Source of the DNA: Bifidobacterium vansinderenii
Lineage (GTDB): Bacteria; Actinomycetota; Actinomycetes; Actinomycetales; Bifidobacteriaceae
Assembly: GCF_002234915.1 (NCBI RefSeq)
Contig: NZ_NEWD01000004.1
Span: forward strand, 124,001 to 188,000
Direction: 5' to 3'
Length of the DNA: 64,000 nucleotides
Both the position numbers and the translations under genes were made by a program. Positions 10,404 to 19,244 of the stretch are shown here, one piece after another (the stretch's first letter is position 1; the number at the start of each line of letters is the position of its first letter). Below the pieces are notes generated by a model that saw nothing but the letters and a program-made list of their open reading frames with translations, searched no databases and was not told the origin of the DNA.

Positions 10404-11510
10404 CTATTTGACAGCTTCGGACTTACCGGTGACGGATTCCGCGTCTGCCGATTCCGATTCCGTGGATTCGGTCTGCACCGGTTCGGAGGCGGACGTTCCG
10501 TCGGAAACGGTCTCGATATCGGCCGCCTCCCGCTGTCCGGCATCCGCCGCCACGGCTTCGCCATTCTCGGTGCTCTCGGCAACGTCCAGACCGGCAGCGG
10601 CGGTCCTGGCCATGGCGTTCTTGGCAATCATCTCGGAGAACGTGGAACTCAGCAGCATGACCAGAGCCACGACGGCACCGGCAAGCAGCGGGCAGATCCA
10701 GAACAGCCACAGCTGGCTCAACGGCTCGACGGTCAATCCCTTGCCCTGAGCGAACAGGGCGATGCCGGTGGAACGCACCGGGTTGAGGCCGGCCCCGGTG
10801 ATGGGGTAGGCGACGGCGACGGCGACACCATAGGCGAAGCCAATAGCTGTCGTGCGATTGGGAAGTGCAGAGCCGTCCTCACGCATCGTCACGATGGCCG
10901 CGGCAACCACCAGCAGGCTCATGACGACCTCGACGACGATGGCCATGGTGGATCCGAAGCTCAGTCCGGCCTGCTGCAGCGTGCTGTTCGCCAGATAGGA
11001 CAGGGACGTGGTATCGAAGCCGTTGATCGTGTAAGTGAGCCATGCCTTGGCCGTCACCGTTTCGGTGGTGGGCAGAATGGCGATGGCCACGGCACCGGCT
11101 GCGATGCCGCCCAGCACCTGGGCCACCAGATACAGCAGCGCATCCAGCCAGGAAATGCGGGAAGTTAGCACGGCGGCCAGTGTGACGGCGGGGTTGAAAT
11201 GTGCTCCGGAGAAGCGGGAGAACACCGCTGTGGCCGCGGCATAGGCCGCACCAGTCAGCACTGCGATGAGCAGGATGTTGATGCCATAGAGCACGGTGCC
11301 ATACGTGCTCACGGTGTAGATGGCAAAGCAGATGAGGAACGTGCCGGCAAATTCGGCAAGCGCTCGGGCGAGAGGGGATTTGCTCAGCGAGGTCGCACCG
11401 TCAGTCGAAATAGGACTGGAATCGATGCTGGCGACGGGCTGTTCCGCGGTGGTGTCCTCGGTATCCGGCGCCGCTTCCTTCACGGGTGCCGACGGGGTTG
11501 TCTGTGACAT
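10404..11510 (-). CDS. MIP-family channel (aquaporin / glycerol facilitator)
   Basis: 368 aa with six membrane segments. The first pore loop has the canonical HFNPAVT. The second loop reads GLNPVRSTG, so the usual NPA is NPV. The protein has an unusually hydrophilic N-terminus (about 50 residues, E/D/T rich) and an acidic Ser/Glu-rich C-terminus of about 80 residues. I start at 11510 because AAAGGA lies upstream; an ATG at 11534 is possible but has no site. Substrate (water, glycerol or other small neutral solute) cannot be decided. Confidence 0.88.
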   Translation of the reverse strand: MSQTTPSAPVKEAAPDTEDTTAEQPVASIDSSPISTDGATSLSKSPLARALAEFAGTFLICFAIYTVSTYGTVLYGINILLIAVLTGAAYAAATAVFSRFSGAHFNPAVTLAAVLTSRISWLDALLYLVAQVLGGIAAGAVAIAILPTTETVTAKAWLTYTINGFDTTSLSYLANSTLQQAGLSFGSTMAIVVEVVMSLLVVAAAIVTMREDGSALPNRTTAIGFAYGVAVAVAYPITGAGLNPVRSTGIALFAQGKGLTVEPLSQLWLFWICPLLAGAVVALVMLLSSTFSEMIAKNAMARTAAAGLDVAESTENGEAVAADAGQREAADIETVSDGTSASEPVQTESTESESADAESVTGKSEAVK

Positions 11511-11659
11511 AAAAGTCCTTTGATAGTCCGACAAAACGTCTCATATGCTACCAGTGGTTCAGGCGTACCGATAGAATGTAATCACTGTGATTTCCTGAGA
11601 ATCATCTGTGAAAAACAGCAGTAGATATGCAAGTTATGAAAGGCCACGTTGGGAGAACG
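11511..11659. promoter_or_regulatory. Divergent intergenic region, aquaporin / pseudouridine synthase
   Basis: 149 nt between divergent start codons; it must hold promoters for both genes. The sequence is AT-richer than the flanking genes. I could not assign -35 and -10 boxes with confidence. Confidence 0.5.
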
Positions 11660-12442
11660 ATGCCAGAACAGTATTCATCCTCCAAGAAATCATCCGAGCG
11701 TTCCGATCGCGACTCCGAAAATATTCGCCTGCAGAAGGTCCTGGCCCAGGCGGGCTTCGGATCCCGTCGCAAGTGCGAGGAGATCATCACCGAAGGCCGT
11801 GTGGAGGTCGACGGCGAACTGGTGACCGAGCTGGGAACCCGGGTCAATCCGAAGCGTCAGAAGATCCTCGTCGACGGATCCCGCATTCACATCGACGATC
11901 ATCATGTGACGCTTGCCCTGAACAAGCCGAAGCGCGTGCTGTCCACCATGAGCGATCCGAAGGGACGCTGGACGCTGCGCGACATCATCGGAGACAAGTA
12001 CGAGCGCGTGTTCCACATGGGCAGGCTCGATTACGATTCCGAGGGTCTGATCCTGATGACGAACGATGGCGAGCTGTCGCAGCACGTCATGCATCCCAAG
12101 TACGAGGTGGCGAAGACCTACATCGCCACGGTCGAAGGACGTCTGGGCGGCAATGTCTGCCGACGTCTGGTGCGCACCGGCGTCAAGCTCGATGACGGCT
12201 GGGTCAAGCTCGACAAGTGCTCGATCCTGGATCAGAACCGCGAGTTCACCATGGTGCGCGTCGTGCTGCATTCCGGCCGCAACCGCATCGTCCGTCGTAT
12301 CTTTGGCTCGATCGGATTCCCGGTCCGCCGTCTGATCCGTACGCAGATCGGCCCGATCAAGCTCGGCGAGCTCAAGCCCGGTTCGTATCGCGTGCTGTCG
12401 GCCACCGAAGTGAAGTCCCTGGAGAAGGAGGTCGGCCTGTGA
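11660..12442 (+). CDS. RsuA/RluB-family rRNA pseudouridine synthase
   Basis: 260 aa. An S4 RNA-binding domain ([19 protein letters not shown]) precedes the catalytic domain, whose key motif is [17 protein letters not shown] with the catalytic Asp. The C-terminal region [10 protein letters not shown] is typical. It isomerises a uridine in ribosomal RNA. The ATG at 11660 follows GGGAGA; an ATG at 11627 would add 11 residues. Its stop overlaps the GTG start of cmk-der by 4 nt. Confidence 0.94.
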   Translation: MPEQYSSSKKSSERSDRDSENIRLQKVLAQAGFGSRRKCEEIITEGRVEVDGELVTELGTRVNPKRQKILVDGSRIHIDDHHVTLALNKPKRVLSTMSDPKGRWTLRDIIGDKYERVFHMGRLDYDSEGLILMTNDGELSQHVMHPKYEVAKTYIATVEGRLGGNVCRRLVRTGVKLDDGWVKLDKCSILDQNREFTMVRVVLHSGRNRIVRRIFGSIGFPVRRLIRTQIGPIKLGELKPGSYRVLSATEVKSLEKEVGL

Positions 12443-14586
12443 TCCGCGTTGCGATCGATGGTCCCGCCGGTGTGGGCAAGTCGTCCACGTCCAAGGCGCT
12501 GGCCAAGTACTTCGGATTCGCGTATCTCGACACGGGAGCCATGTATCGCGCGGCGACGTGGTGGTGCCTGGACCAGGGCGTGGATCTTGACGCCGAGCAG
12601 CCGGACGCCGACCTCATCACCGCCACCGTGGGCCGGTTCTTCACTGACGATCATTTCGATATCTCCGTGAATCCCGACGATCCCGATGTGATGTCCGACG
12701 GCGAAAGCATCGCCGAGGAGATCCGTTCCGCCGAAGTCTCGTCGCATGTTTCGGTGGTGTCCTCGATCCCGTCCGTCCGTCGTCTGCTGATCGCCGCCCA
12801 GCGTGCGTTCATCGCCGGCGAGGATGGCCCCGATTCCTTCTCGAACGGCGCCGGAATCGTCGCCGAGGGACGCGACATCACCACCGTTGTGGCTCCCGAT
12901 GCCGAGGTCCGTGTGCTGCTGACCGCCCGCGAGGAGGTACGCGCTCAGCGCCGCGCCGCCCAGTCGGCCCAGTCCGGACAGAGCGAACATGGTGGTGTGG
13001 GCACCGACGACGTGGCCGCCCGCGACCGCGCCGACTCCAAGGTCACCAACTTCCTGAGCGCCGCCGACGGCGTGACCACCGTCGACAACTCCGATCTGGA
13101 TTTCGGCGAGACGCTGGACGTGCTCGTGCGACTGGTCGAGGACGCCATGGAGGCACAGGCGTATGAGAGCTATGCCGCCAATCTTGCCGATTACGAGCTT
13201 GACGCCGAGGATGAGAGCCTGATCAGCGGCGCATTCCACGAAGGCGGACGCGAGACCGGCCCCAAGGCCGTGGGCGTGCTGGCTGTGGTGGGCCGCCCGA
13301 ACGTGGGTAAGTCCACGCTGGTCAACCGTATTCTGGGCCGTCGTGCCGCCGTGGTGGAGGATACTCCCGGCGTGACCCGAGACCGTGTCAGCTACGACGC
13401 GGAATGGGCGGGCACCGATTTCAAGCTCGTCGACACCGGCGGCTGGGAGGCGGACGTCGAAGGCATCGAATCGTCGATCGCCAACCAGGCCGAGATCGCC
13501 GTGCAGATGGCCGACGCCGTGGTGCTGGTGGTCGATGGACTGGTGGGCATGACCGCCAGCGACGAACGTATCGTCAGGATGCTGCGCAAGTCCGGCAAGC
13601 CCGTGACGTTGGCCGTCAACAAGGTCGACTCCCAGGCTAACGAGTATCTCGCCGCCGACTTCTGGAAGCTGGGTATGGGCGAACCGTACTCGGTCTCCGC
13701 CATGCATGGCAGGGGAGTGGGCGATCTGCTCGATGCCGCGCTGGACAAGCTGAAGAAGGCCGAGAAGACCTCCGGTCTGCTCACGCCGTCGCATCTGCGT
13801 CGTGTCGCGCTGGTCGGCCGTCCGAACGTGGGCAAGTCGTCCCTGCTGAACCGTCTGGCCGGTGAGGACCGTGCCGTGGTCAACGATCTTGCCGGCACCA
13901 CGCGCGACCCGGTCGATGAGATCGTGGCCGTAGACGGCGAGGACTGGCTGTTCATCGACACGGCCGGTATCAAGCGCCGCCTGCACAAGCTGTCGGGAGC
14001 CGAATACTATTCGACGTTGCGCACGCAGGCCGCCCTGGAGCGTTCCGAACTCGCCCTGGTACTGTTCGACGTGTCGCAGCCGATCTCGGATCAGGACCTC
14101 AAGGTGATGAGCCAGGCCGTGGACGCCGGCCGAGCCGTCGTACTGGTGTTCAACAAGTGGGACGCACTCGACGAGTTCGGCCGGCAGCGTGTCGAACGTC
14201 TGTGGGCCACCGAGTTCGATCGTGTCACGTGGGCGCAGCGCGTCAACCTGTCCGCCAAGACCGGATGGCACACCAACCGCCTGGCCAAGGCCATGCGCAC
14301 CGCTCTGGACTCCTGGGACAAGCGCGTGCCCACGGGCAAGCTCAACTCGTTCCTCGGCCAGCTGCAGGCCGCGCATCCGCATCCGCTGCGTGGAGGCAAG
14401 CAGCCTCGCATCCTCTTCGCCACTCAGGCGTCGAACCGTCCTCCGCGTTTCGTGATCTTCGCGACCGGCTTCCTTGAGCACGGCTACCGTCGTTACATCG
14501 AGCGCAGCCTGCGTGAGGAGTTCGGCTTCGAAGGCTCTCCGATCCAGATCTCTGTGAAGATCAGGGAGAAGAAGCGCCGCAAGTGA
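12439..14586 (+). CDS. cmk-der: Fused cytidylate kinase / ribosome-assembly GTPase Der
   Basis: 715 aa. The N-terminal third is CMP kinase (P-loop GPAGVGKSS at about residues 8-16, then [11 protein letters not shown]). It is fused to Der (EngA), with two tandem G domains, each starting GRPNVGKS (near residues 284 and 459), and a C-terminal KH-like domain. Cmk makes CDP/dCDP; Der helps 50S assembly. The start is GTG at 12439, overlapping the previous stop, which fixes the N-terminus just before the P-loop. Residues about 179-191 carry an insertion that matches an intergenic repeat locus elsewhere in the window. Confidence 0.96.
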   Translation: MIRVAIDGPAGVGKSSTSKALAKYFGFAYLDTGAMYRAATWWCLDQGVDLDAEQPDADLITATVGRFFTDDHFDISVNPDDPDVMSDGESIAEEIRSAEVSSHVSVVSSIPSVRRLLIAAQRAFIAGEDGPDSFSNGAGIVAEGRDITTVVAPDAEVRVLLTAREEVRAQRRAAQSAQSGQSEHGGVGTDDVAARDRADSKVTNFLSAADGVTTVDNSDLDFGETLDVLVRLVEDAMEAQAYESYAANLADYELDAEDESLISGAFHEGGRETGPKAVGVLAVVGRPNVGKSTLVNRILGRRAAVVEDTPGVTRDRVSYDAEWAGTDFKLVDTGGWEADVEGIESSIANQAEIAVQMADAVVLVVDGLVGMTASDERIVRMLRKSGKPVTLAVNKVDSQANEYLAADFWKLGMGEPYSVSAMHGRGVGDLLDAALDKLKKAEKTSGLLTPSHLRRVALVGRPNVGKSSLLNRLAGEDRAVVNDLAGTTRDPVDEIVAVDGEDWLFIDTAGIKRRLHKLSGAEYYSTLRTQAALERSELALVLFDVSQPISDQDLKVMSQAVDAGRAVVLVFNKWDALDEFGRQRVERLWATEFDRVTWAQRVNLSAKTGWHTNRLAKAMRTALDSWDKRVPTGKLNSFLGQLQAAHPHPLRGGKQPRILFATQASNRPPRFVIFATGFLEHGYRRYIERSLREEFGFEGSPIQISVKIREKKRRK
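12975..13010 (+). repeat. Repeat-derived 36-nt segment inside cmk
   Basis: These 36 nt match 24263-24298 at 35 of 36 positions (the single difference is C at 13002 against T at 24290). The other copy sits between two family B palindromes in an intergenic region. Here the segment is in frame and codes for part of a Gly/Ser/His-rich loop ([10 protein letters not shown]) in the CMP kinase domain. Confidence 0.8.
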
Positions 14587-14609
14587 TCGTGTGAAGACCG
14601 ATCACTGAC

Positions 14610-14643
14610 CGCCCCTGTCCCATGCCTGCATGGGACAGGGGCG
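14610..14643 (+). terminator. Terminator after cmk-der
   Basis: A perfect 15-bp GC-rich stem (CGCCCCTGTCCCATG and complement) with the 4-nt loop CCTG, followed by TTTCTC. It starts 23 nt after the cmk-der stop. Confidence 0.88.
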
Positions 14644-14745
14644 TTTCTCATATTCGCGCGAACGCACCTATGCTGGGATCATGGGGTTGTCGCCTGTTGT
14701 GTTATTGGCTTGTTTTTCTTTGTTCGCCAGTGTTATGATTTGTTC

Positions 14746-15327
14746 ATGCGTGTCAGGGAATGGGCGGCCCGTGAGGGTTTGAACGAGCAGACGGTGTGGA
14801 AGTGGTGTCGTGAGAATCGTATGCCCGTGCCGTTCGAGCGTTCCGGGGGCGTGTGGCTGATCCACGACCCGAAATACGAGAGGGCCGACACTCCCGTCGC
14901 GGGCTCGCGCACCGTATGCTACGCGCGAGTGTCATCCGCGGACCGGAAGGCGGATCTGCAACGGCAGGCGGACCGGTTGAAGGCGTTCGCCATCAACCTG
15001 GGGGCGTCGGACATCCGGGTGGTCATGGAGACCGGTTCGGGCGTGGACGACAGGCGTCGCAAGCTCAACCGGATTCTCGCCGACCCGGACGTGGGTACCA
15101 TCATCGTGGAGCATCGTGATCGGCTGACCCGCATGAACGCGGGACTGGTCGAATCCGCGTTGAAGGCGCAGGGCCGCCGTCTCATCGTCGTGGATGATAC
15201 GGAGCTCGACGATGATCTGGTACGCGACATGACTGAGGTGCTGACCTCGTTCTGCGCGCGCCTGTATGGGCGTCGCGCGGCGAGGAGCAAGGCGAGGGCC
15301 GCGTTGAAGGCGGCGGAGAATGCTTGA
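14746..15327 (+). CDS. tnpA: IS607-family serine recombinase TnpA
   Basis: 193 aa. The N-terminal MerR-like helix-turn-helix (REWAAREGLNEQTVWKWCRE) precedes a resolvase catalytic domain with CYARVSSADRK (the catalytic Ser is S63 or S64) and VVEHRDRLTR-like helix E residues (IIVEHRDRLTRM). This is the HTH-first order specific to IS607 transposases. An upstream TTG start at 14710 is possible, but the ATG at 14746 gives the usual N-terminus. The gene looks intact. Confidence 0.93.
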   Translation: MRVREWAAREGLNEQTVWKWCRENRMPVPFERSGGVWLIHDPKYERADTPVAGSRTVCYARVSSADRKADLQRQADRLKAFAINLGASDIRVVMETGSGVDDRRRKLNRILADPDVGTIIVEHRDRLTRMNAGLVESALKAQGRRLIVVDDTELDDDLVRDMTEVLTSFCARLYGRRAARSKARAALKAAENA

Positions 15328-16621
15328 GGCGGTCAGGGTCGCATTGGACCCCACTCCCGCGCAGGAGCGCGGGCTCATGTCGCATGCGGGCGCGGCCCGG
15401 TTCGCGTTCAACGCGGGGCTCGCCCACGTCAGGGACGTGCTGGAATCCAAGGGAAAGCCGGAGTGGTCGCTGTACGCGCTGCGTCGCTGGTGGAACGCGA
15501 ATAAGGACGCGCTGGCCGTGGACGCGGACGGCATGCCATGGTGGCGGGAGAACAGCAAGGAGGCATACAACAGCGGTCTCGAGGCATTGGCCGACGCGCT
15601 GTCGAACTGGTCAAAAAGCCGGAAGGGCCGACGCAAAGGCCGCAAGGTCGGGTTCCCGAAGTTCAAGACGAAGGACAAGGCGGCACCCCGCTTCGCGTAC
15701 ACGACCGGGTCATTCGGCCTCGTCGGGGATGACCCGAAGGCGCTGAGGCTGCCACGCATCGGGCGTGTCCACTGCATGGAGAACGTTACGAAACGGGTCG
15801 GAGGCGCGAGGGTGCTGCGCATGACCGTCAGCCGGCATGCGGGCCGCTGGTACGCGTCCCTGACCGTGGAACGACCGGACGTGAGACCCATCCGCCCGCC
15901 AAGGGGCGAGGCGGTCGGCATCGACCTGGGCGTCAGGACCCTGGCGACGCTCTCGGACGGCACCGTCATCCCGAATCCGCATGCGCTCAGGGCCGGCGAA
16001 CGTCGATTGAAGCACACGCAGAAGTCGTTGAGCCGCAAAACGAAAGGATCACATCGGAGGCGCGACGCGCGCGAGCGGGTCGCCCGGCTGCACGCCCGCG
16101 TCGCCAACCAACGCCGTGACCTGCTGCACAGGCTCACCACGATGCTCGCATCCACGTACTCGGACATCTCGATCGAGGATCTGAACGTGGCCGGCATGGT
16201 CAAAAACCACCGGCTCGCCAAGGCCGTCATGGACGTGTCGTTCGCCGAGCTGCGCCGCCAATTGGAGTACAAGACCGTCCGCACGGGCGCGAGACTGCAC
16301 GTCATCGACCGCTGGTATCCCAGCTCGAAACGCTGCTCGAACTGCGGGAGCGTGAAAGCCAAGCTCTCCCTAAGCGAGCGAACCTACCGGTGCGAAGACT
16401 GCGGACTGACCATCGACCGTGACCTGAACGCGGCCGTCAACATCCAGGTCGCCGGGAGTGCCCCGGAGACCCTAAACGCGCATGGAGGGACCGGAAGACG
16501 GAACGACGCCTCGCGTCGCGCAACGCAGGACCCGGTGAAGTGCGAACCAAGCAACGGCGACAGCCGTATAAGACTTGGAGCGGACGCCCGCAAGAGCGTC
16601 CTACAAGCTAGAACAAACTAA
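15320..16621 (+). CDS. tnpB: TnpB-family RNA-guided nuclease of the IS607 element
   Basis: 433 aa. The RuvC-like catalytic residues are D202 (GIDLGVRT), E286 (SIEDLNV) and an Asp in DRDLNAAVNI (366/368). The zinc-finger cysteines C339, C342, C358 and C361 are intact (CSNCG...CEDCG). TnpB proteins are RNA-guided endonucleases related to Cas12 that favour retention of their element. The last 55 residues are Gly/Arg/Ser-rich and probably overlap the guide RNA. It overlaps tnpA by 8 nt. All catalytic residues are present, so the nuclease may be functional. Confidence 0.94.
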   Translation: MLEAVRVALDPTPAQERGLMSHAGAARFAFNAGLAHVRDVLESKGKPEWSLYALRRWWNANKDALAVDADGMPWWRENSKEAYNSGLEALADALSNWSKSRKGRRKGRKVGFPKFKTKDKAAPRFAYTTGSFGLVGDDPKALRLPRIGRVHCMENVTKRVGGARVLRMTVSRHAGRWYASLTVERPDVRPIRPPRGEAVGIDLGVRTLATLSDGTVIPNPHALRAGERRLKHTQKSLSRKTKGSHRRRDARERVARLHARVANQRRDLLHRLTTMLASTYSDISIEDLNVAGMVKNHRLAKAVMDVSFAELRRQLEYKTVRTGARLHVIDRWYPSSKRCSNCGSVKAKLSLSERTYRCEDCGLTIDRDLNAAVNIQVAGSAPETLNAHGGTGRRNDASRRATQDPVKCEPSNGDSRIRLGADARKSVLQARTN

Positions 16622-16629
16622 CTTGCAAC
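16470..16629 (+). ncRNA. Candidate omega (guide) RNA at the tnpB 3' end
   Basis: In characterised IS605/IS607 elements the guide RNA overlaps the 3' end of tnpB and runs through the right end into flanking DNA. Here the TnpB tail after the zinc finger is not domain-like, and the DNA ends with 'GCGGACGCCCGCAAGAGCGT', which can fold into small hairpins. The extent is inferred from the family, not from a recognised RNA motif. Confidence 0.3.
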
Positions 16630-17346
16630 GGAAGGCCTGATTATCCCGCAGAGGCGATCCGGTACATCGACGAATTGGTCCGGTATGAACCCGGAACGAT
16701 GATCGGCGACAATATGCAGACGATCGCGGACATCGGCGCCGGCACGGGCAAGCTCACCATTCCTCTGGCTAGACTTGGCCGGCCGATATACGCGATCGAG
16801 CCCGACGCGGACATGCGCGCGGAACTGGCTGGTCGTACACGGGGGATCACCACCGTGACGGTCGTCGACGGCACGGCCGACGACACCACCCTTCCGGCAC
16901 GCAGTGTGGATGTGATCACGGTTGCGCAGGCGCTTCACTGGTTCGATCCCAAGACGTTCGCGACCGAATGCCGACGCATCGCACGCGGCGGACGGTACCT
17001 GCTGATTTCTCTGTACAACGTCACATCCTTCGACTCGGCGATGAGGCAAGATCGGCGAGACGAGCACGGGGATGTCATCACGGGCAGCATCCAGCACTTC
17101 GAAGACACCAGAAACTCGTTCTTCCGGAATCCTACCGTTCGCTCATTCCCCAACTCCATCCGCTACACGAAGGAGTCGTGGCACGCCTACATGGACTCGC
17201 ATTCGCACAGTCCGTTGCCGAACGATCCTGATTATGGATCCTATCGCTCGTGGGTTGATGAGTTGTTCGATCGGCAGGCGATCGACGGCGTATTGACCGA
17301 CGACACCACCTGCATGGTGGCCAGCGAACTCATACGGTATGAATAA
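16630..17346 (+). pseudogene. SAM-dependent methyltransferase, N-terminus lost at the IS607 junction
   Basis: The reading frame opens directly at the IS junction with GRPDYPAEAIRYID, which in this family follows a 15-25 residue leader ('Y..GRP.YP'). Motif I is ADIGAGTGKLT, and ALHWFDPKTFATEC is the typical post-motif region of class I methyltransferases. The first possible start (TTG at 16675) would drop part of the conserved region. The leader is not recognisable on the other side of the IS, so the gene is probably inactive. The original substrate is unknown. Confidence 0.8.
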
Positions 17347-17350
17347 AATC

Positions 17351-17368
17351 GTTGCAATTCCTTGCAAC
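17351..17368 (+). terminator. Short hairpin after the methyltransferase remnant
   Basis: GTTGCAA at 17351-17357 and TTGCAAC at 17362-17368 form a 7-bp stem with a 4-nt loop, 4 nt after the stop codon. It lacks a strong U-tract, so terminator function is uncertain. Confidence 0.35.
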
Positions 17369-17390
17369 ACTCCGATTGCGACACACGATT

Positions 17391-17419
17391 TTGCATTACC
17401 GAAAATGCTGTGCTAGATT
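17391..17419 (+). promoter_or_regulatory. Promoter of tRNA-Pro
   Basis: TTGCAT (17391-17396) and TAGATT (17414-17419) are separated by 17 nt, close to the housekeeping-sigma consensus, and lie 24 nt upstream of the mature tRNA 5' end. Confidence 0.6.
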
Positions 17420-17443
17420 ATCTACTCGTTGCCACGGCAACAT

Positions 17444-17558
<115 letters not shown>

Positions 17559-17612
17559 CTTGAGGCCGCACGGCCCGCGTTTATCCGACGCGAAGCCTAC
17601 TCCACAGTTTCT

Positions 17613-17903
17613 TCACACGGTTTTTGTTGAGGGGTGCCGTTCGCGTTGTCTGACCGAATAGATGTCCTGATTGTAGTAGGCCGCTTGTTCCTCGACCCGT
17701 TTGTGGGCTTCCTCGTTCCTGCCCCACCAGATGCTGAACCTTCCCGGCCGCGGCCGGTCCTGTCCTTCGTCTCTCGCCATGCAACGCAGCACCTTCGGAT
17801 CGAACACCTTTCTGACGCGGAAGTTCGTCAGACGGTCACGCCGGATGTAGACGACGGCGAGTCTCCACTGCTTGCGTGGTTTGCCGATGACGCGCAACAC
17901 GCC
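17613..17903 (-). pseudogene. Unrecognised small frame, possible remnant
   Basis: An open frame of 95-96 codons starting at TTG or GTG. The translation is rich in basic and aromatic residues (RKQWRLAVVYIRRDR, GRFSIWWGRNEEAHKRVEEQ). It reads like coding sequence, but there is no clear ribosome site and an in-frame stop lies just upstream of the start. I do not recognise a family. It sits beside the attL-like repeat, where broken integration modules are common, so a decayed element gene is a reasonable guess. Confidence 0.3.
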
Positions 17904-17928
17904 GCCATGGTCGATCGGCGTCGCATAA

Positions 17929-17994
17929 GTCGTCTACACCTTGGTGAACCAAGCGTTCGGCGGCAAGCTCAGCAAAGACAGTGAAGCTAAATAA
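17929..17994 (+). pseudogene. C-terminal scrap of an unidentified gene
   Basis: Twenty-one codons and a TAA stop directly before a strong terminator. The translation (VVYTLVNQAFGGKLSKDSEA...) looks like the end of a membrane or transport protein, but an in-frame stop precedes it. It appears to be the tail of a gene whose body was lost when the island was rearranged. Confidence 0.35.
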
Positions 17995-18037
17995 AAGTTA
18001 AGCCCGTCTCGTGTTATGCGCGAGACGGGCTTAACTT
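17995..18037. terminator. Strong bidirectional terminator
   Basis: AAGTTAAGCCCGTCTCG at 17995-18011 and its complement at 18021-18037 form a perfect 17-bp stem with a 9-nt loop. It would terminate the lost gene to the left and could also stop leftward transcription coming from the gene that ends at 18177. Confidence 0.8.
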
Positions 18038-18176
18038 GTGCGAGAGCCCCCGAAAGGCTATTCAACGCCCATTCCAAATCCCTTGTTGTTCACCGGTTCG
18101 TCGGGTTGTGGCTTTCTTCGGCGGGTTGGCGGAATTGGACCGATGCCGGTGTTTTTCGGAAAATGGGCCGGTGTTG

Positions 18177-19196
18177 TTAGTTCCATCCTCCGACGAGTTC
18201 GAGGCAGCAGTGGCCCGTTACCGAGTGGCCTCGGTAAGTGCCGACCACTTGGCTTGCGCCTTCGTATTTGCGCCCTGAGGGGTTCGGCGAAGCGATTTCC
18301 TGTTCGTCCATGATGGATGTAACGATGAGTTTCGCTTCCCATTCAGGGATGGAGATAGTCCATCCGGTTGGGTATTTCATGCCGGTCACAGGACTTTCCC
18401 ATACGTTGAAGGAGTCGCCGACCATCGGATCCACGCCGGCGGAAGATTGGGTGCCGTCCTCATGCAGGACGCTGGCCCAGCAATGTTCGCTGCCCGTGGC
18501 CAGTTCGGTTACACCCCATAGGCTGATCACGTCGGGATCGTTATCGAAGCAGAGGTTCATCCACAGCCATTTGCAGTTGTAGCCGTCCTTGAGGCTTCTG
18601 CCTTTGGGCATGCCGGCGAACTGACGGTCCATCCATACCATTCCCTCCACCTCGTGGCGCTGGCCGTCGAGAGTGATGACGCCTTTGGCAGCCATGTGCG
18701 GGAACGAGTATTGGTAGTTGGCCACTCCGGCGATCTGGAAGTAGCCGGTACCGAGACTGTAGAGTGGGTATCCGGTGCCGTGCAGGTCGAGGTAGATGGA
18801 TCCGTCCGGCATGGCCGATGCGATGCGCATGTTGTCGAGGTCGCCTTCGATGACGTCCTTGTCGGTGTGGATGTGCAGTCCCTGGCCTGCGACCTGTCCT
18901 CGCCTGACCTTGTAAAAGCGGTCTTCGTGACGGTAGATGCGTCCGGTCTCATCGGTGATGGACAGCACGCTGTTGATCATGCGCACCGGCAGGTATTTGG
19001 AGAACTGCAGGACGCTGACATGGTACATGAAGTTAAGGGTGTGGCCGCCCGTCTCGAAATGACCGACCCAGAACCATGAGTTGCCGACTTTGTCGGTGCG
19101 TATGAATGTGTCTTGGATGGGATCCACCAGCGGTTCGGTGCCGTGGTGGAAGGTACGGATGTTGTGGGTCAGCGAGTTGTTCGTGTTGTTCATCAT
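18177..19196 (-). CDS. CrtC/AttH-like lipocalin-fold protein (putative hydratase)
   Basis: 339 aa without a signal peptide. The region VEGMVWMDRQFAGMPKG matches the 'G..WMD.Q.G' signature of the hydroxyneurosporene synthase (CrtC)/AttH family, which adopts two lipocalin-like barrels. FWVGHFETGGHTLNFMYH and SLWGVTELATGSEHCWASVL fit the N- and C-terminal barrels. Relatives include carotenoid 1,2-hydratase and kievitone hydratase. The true substrate is unknown; no carotenoid genes are nearby. It lies 48 nt downstream of the exporter gene on the same strand, so they form one unit. Confidence 0.72.
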   Translation of the reverse strand: MMNNTNNSLTHNIRTFHHGTEPLVDPIQDTFIRTDKVGNSWFWVGHFETGGHTLNFMYHVSVLQFSKYLPVRMINSVLSITDETGRIYRHEDRFYKVRRGQVAGQGLHIHTDKDVIEGDLDNMRIASAMPDGSIYLDLHGTGYPLYSLGTGYFQIAGVANYQYSFPHMAAKGVITLDGQRHEVEGMVWMDRQFAGMPKGRSLKDGYNCKWLWMNLCFDNDPDVISLWGVTELATGSEHCWASVLHEDGTQSSAGVDPMVGDSFNVWESPVTGMKYPTGWTISIPEWEAKLIVTSIMDEQEIASPNPSGRKYEGASQVVGTYRGHSVTGHCCLELVGGWN

Positions 19197-19244
19197 GTCT
19201 CGTTTCGTTTTGGTTCCGTGTCTGTTGATACGTTGTCGTTTCGG

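Larger units (their letters stand above)
14690..16629 (+). mobile_element. IS607-type element (tnpA + tnpB)
   Basis: A serine-recombinase TnpA and an RNA-guided-type TnpB overlap by 8 nt, the standard IS607 arrangement. The boundaries are approximate: the left end is somewhere between the cmk-der terminator and tnpA, and the right end lies between the tnpB stop and the surviving methyltransferase codons at 16630. IS607 elements have no obvious terminal repeats or target duplications, so the ends cannot be read directly. The AT-rich left flank (GTGTTATTGGCTTG) contrasts with its surroundings. Confidence 0.8.

Noticed and set aside
12232-14481. 749-codon open frame antisense to cmk-der
   Set aside because: Shadow of the cmk-der gene; no ribosome site or recognisable domain.
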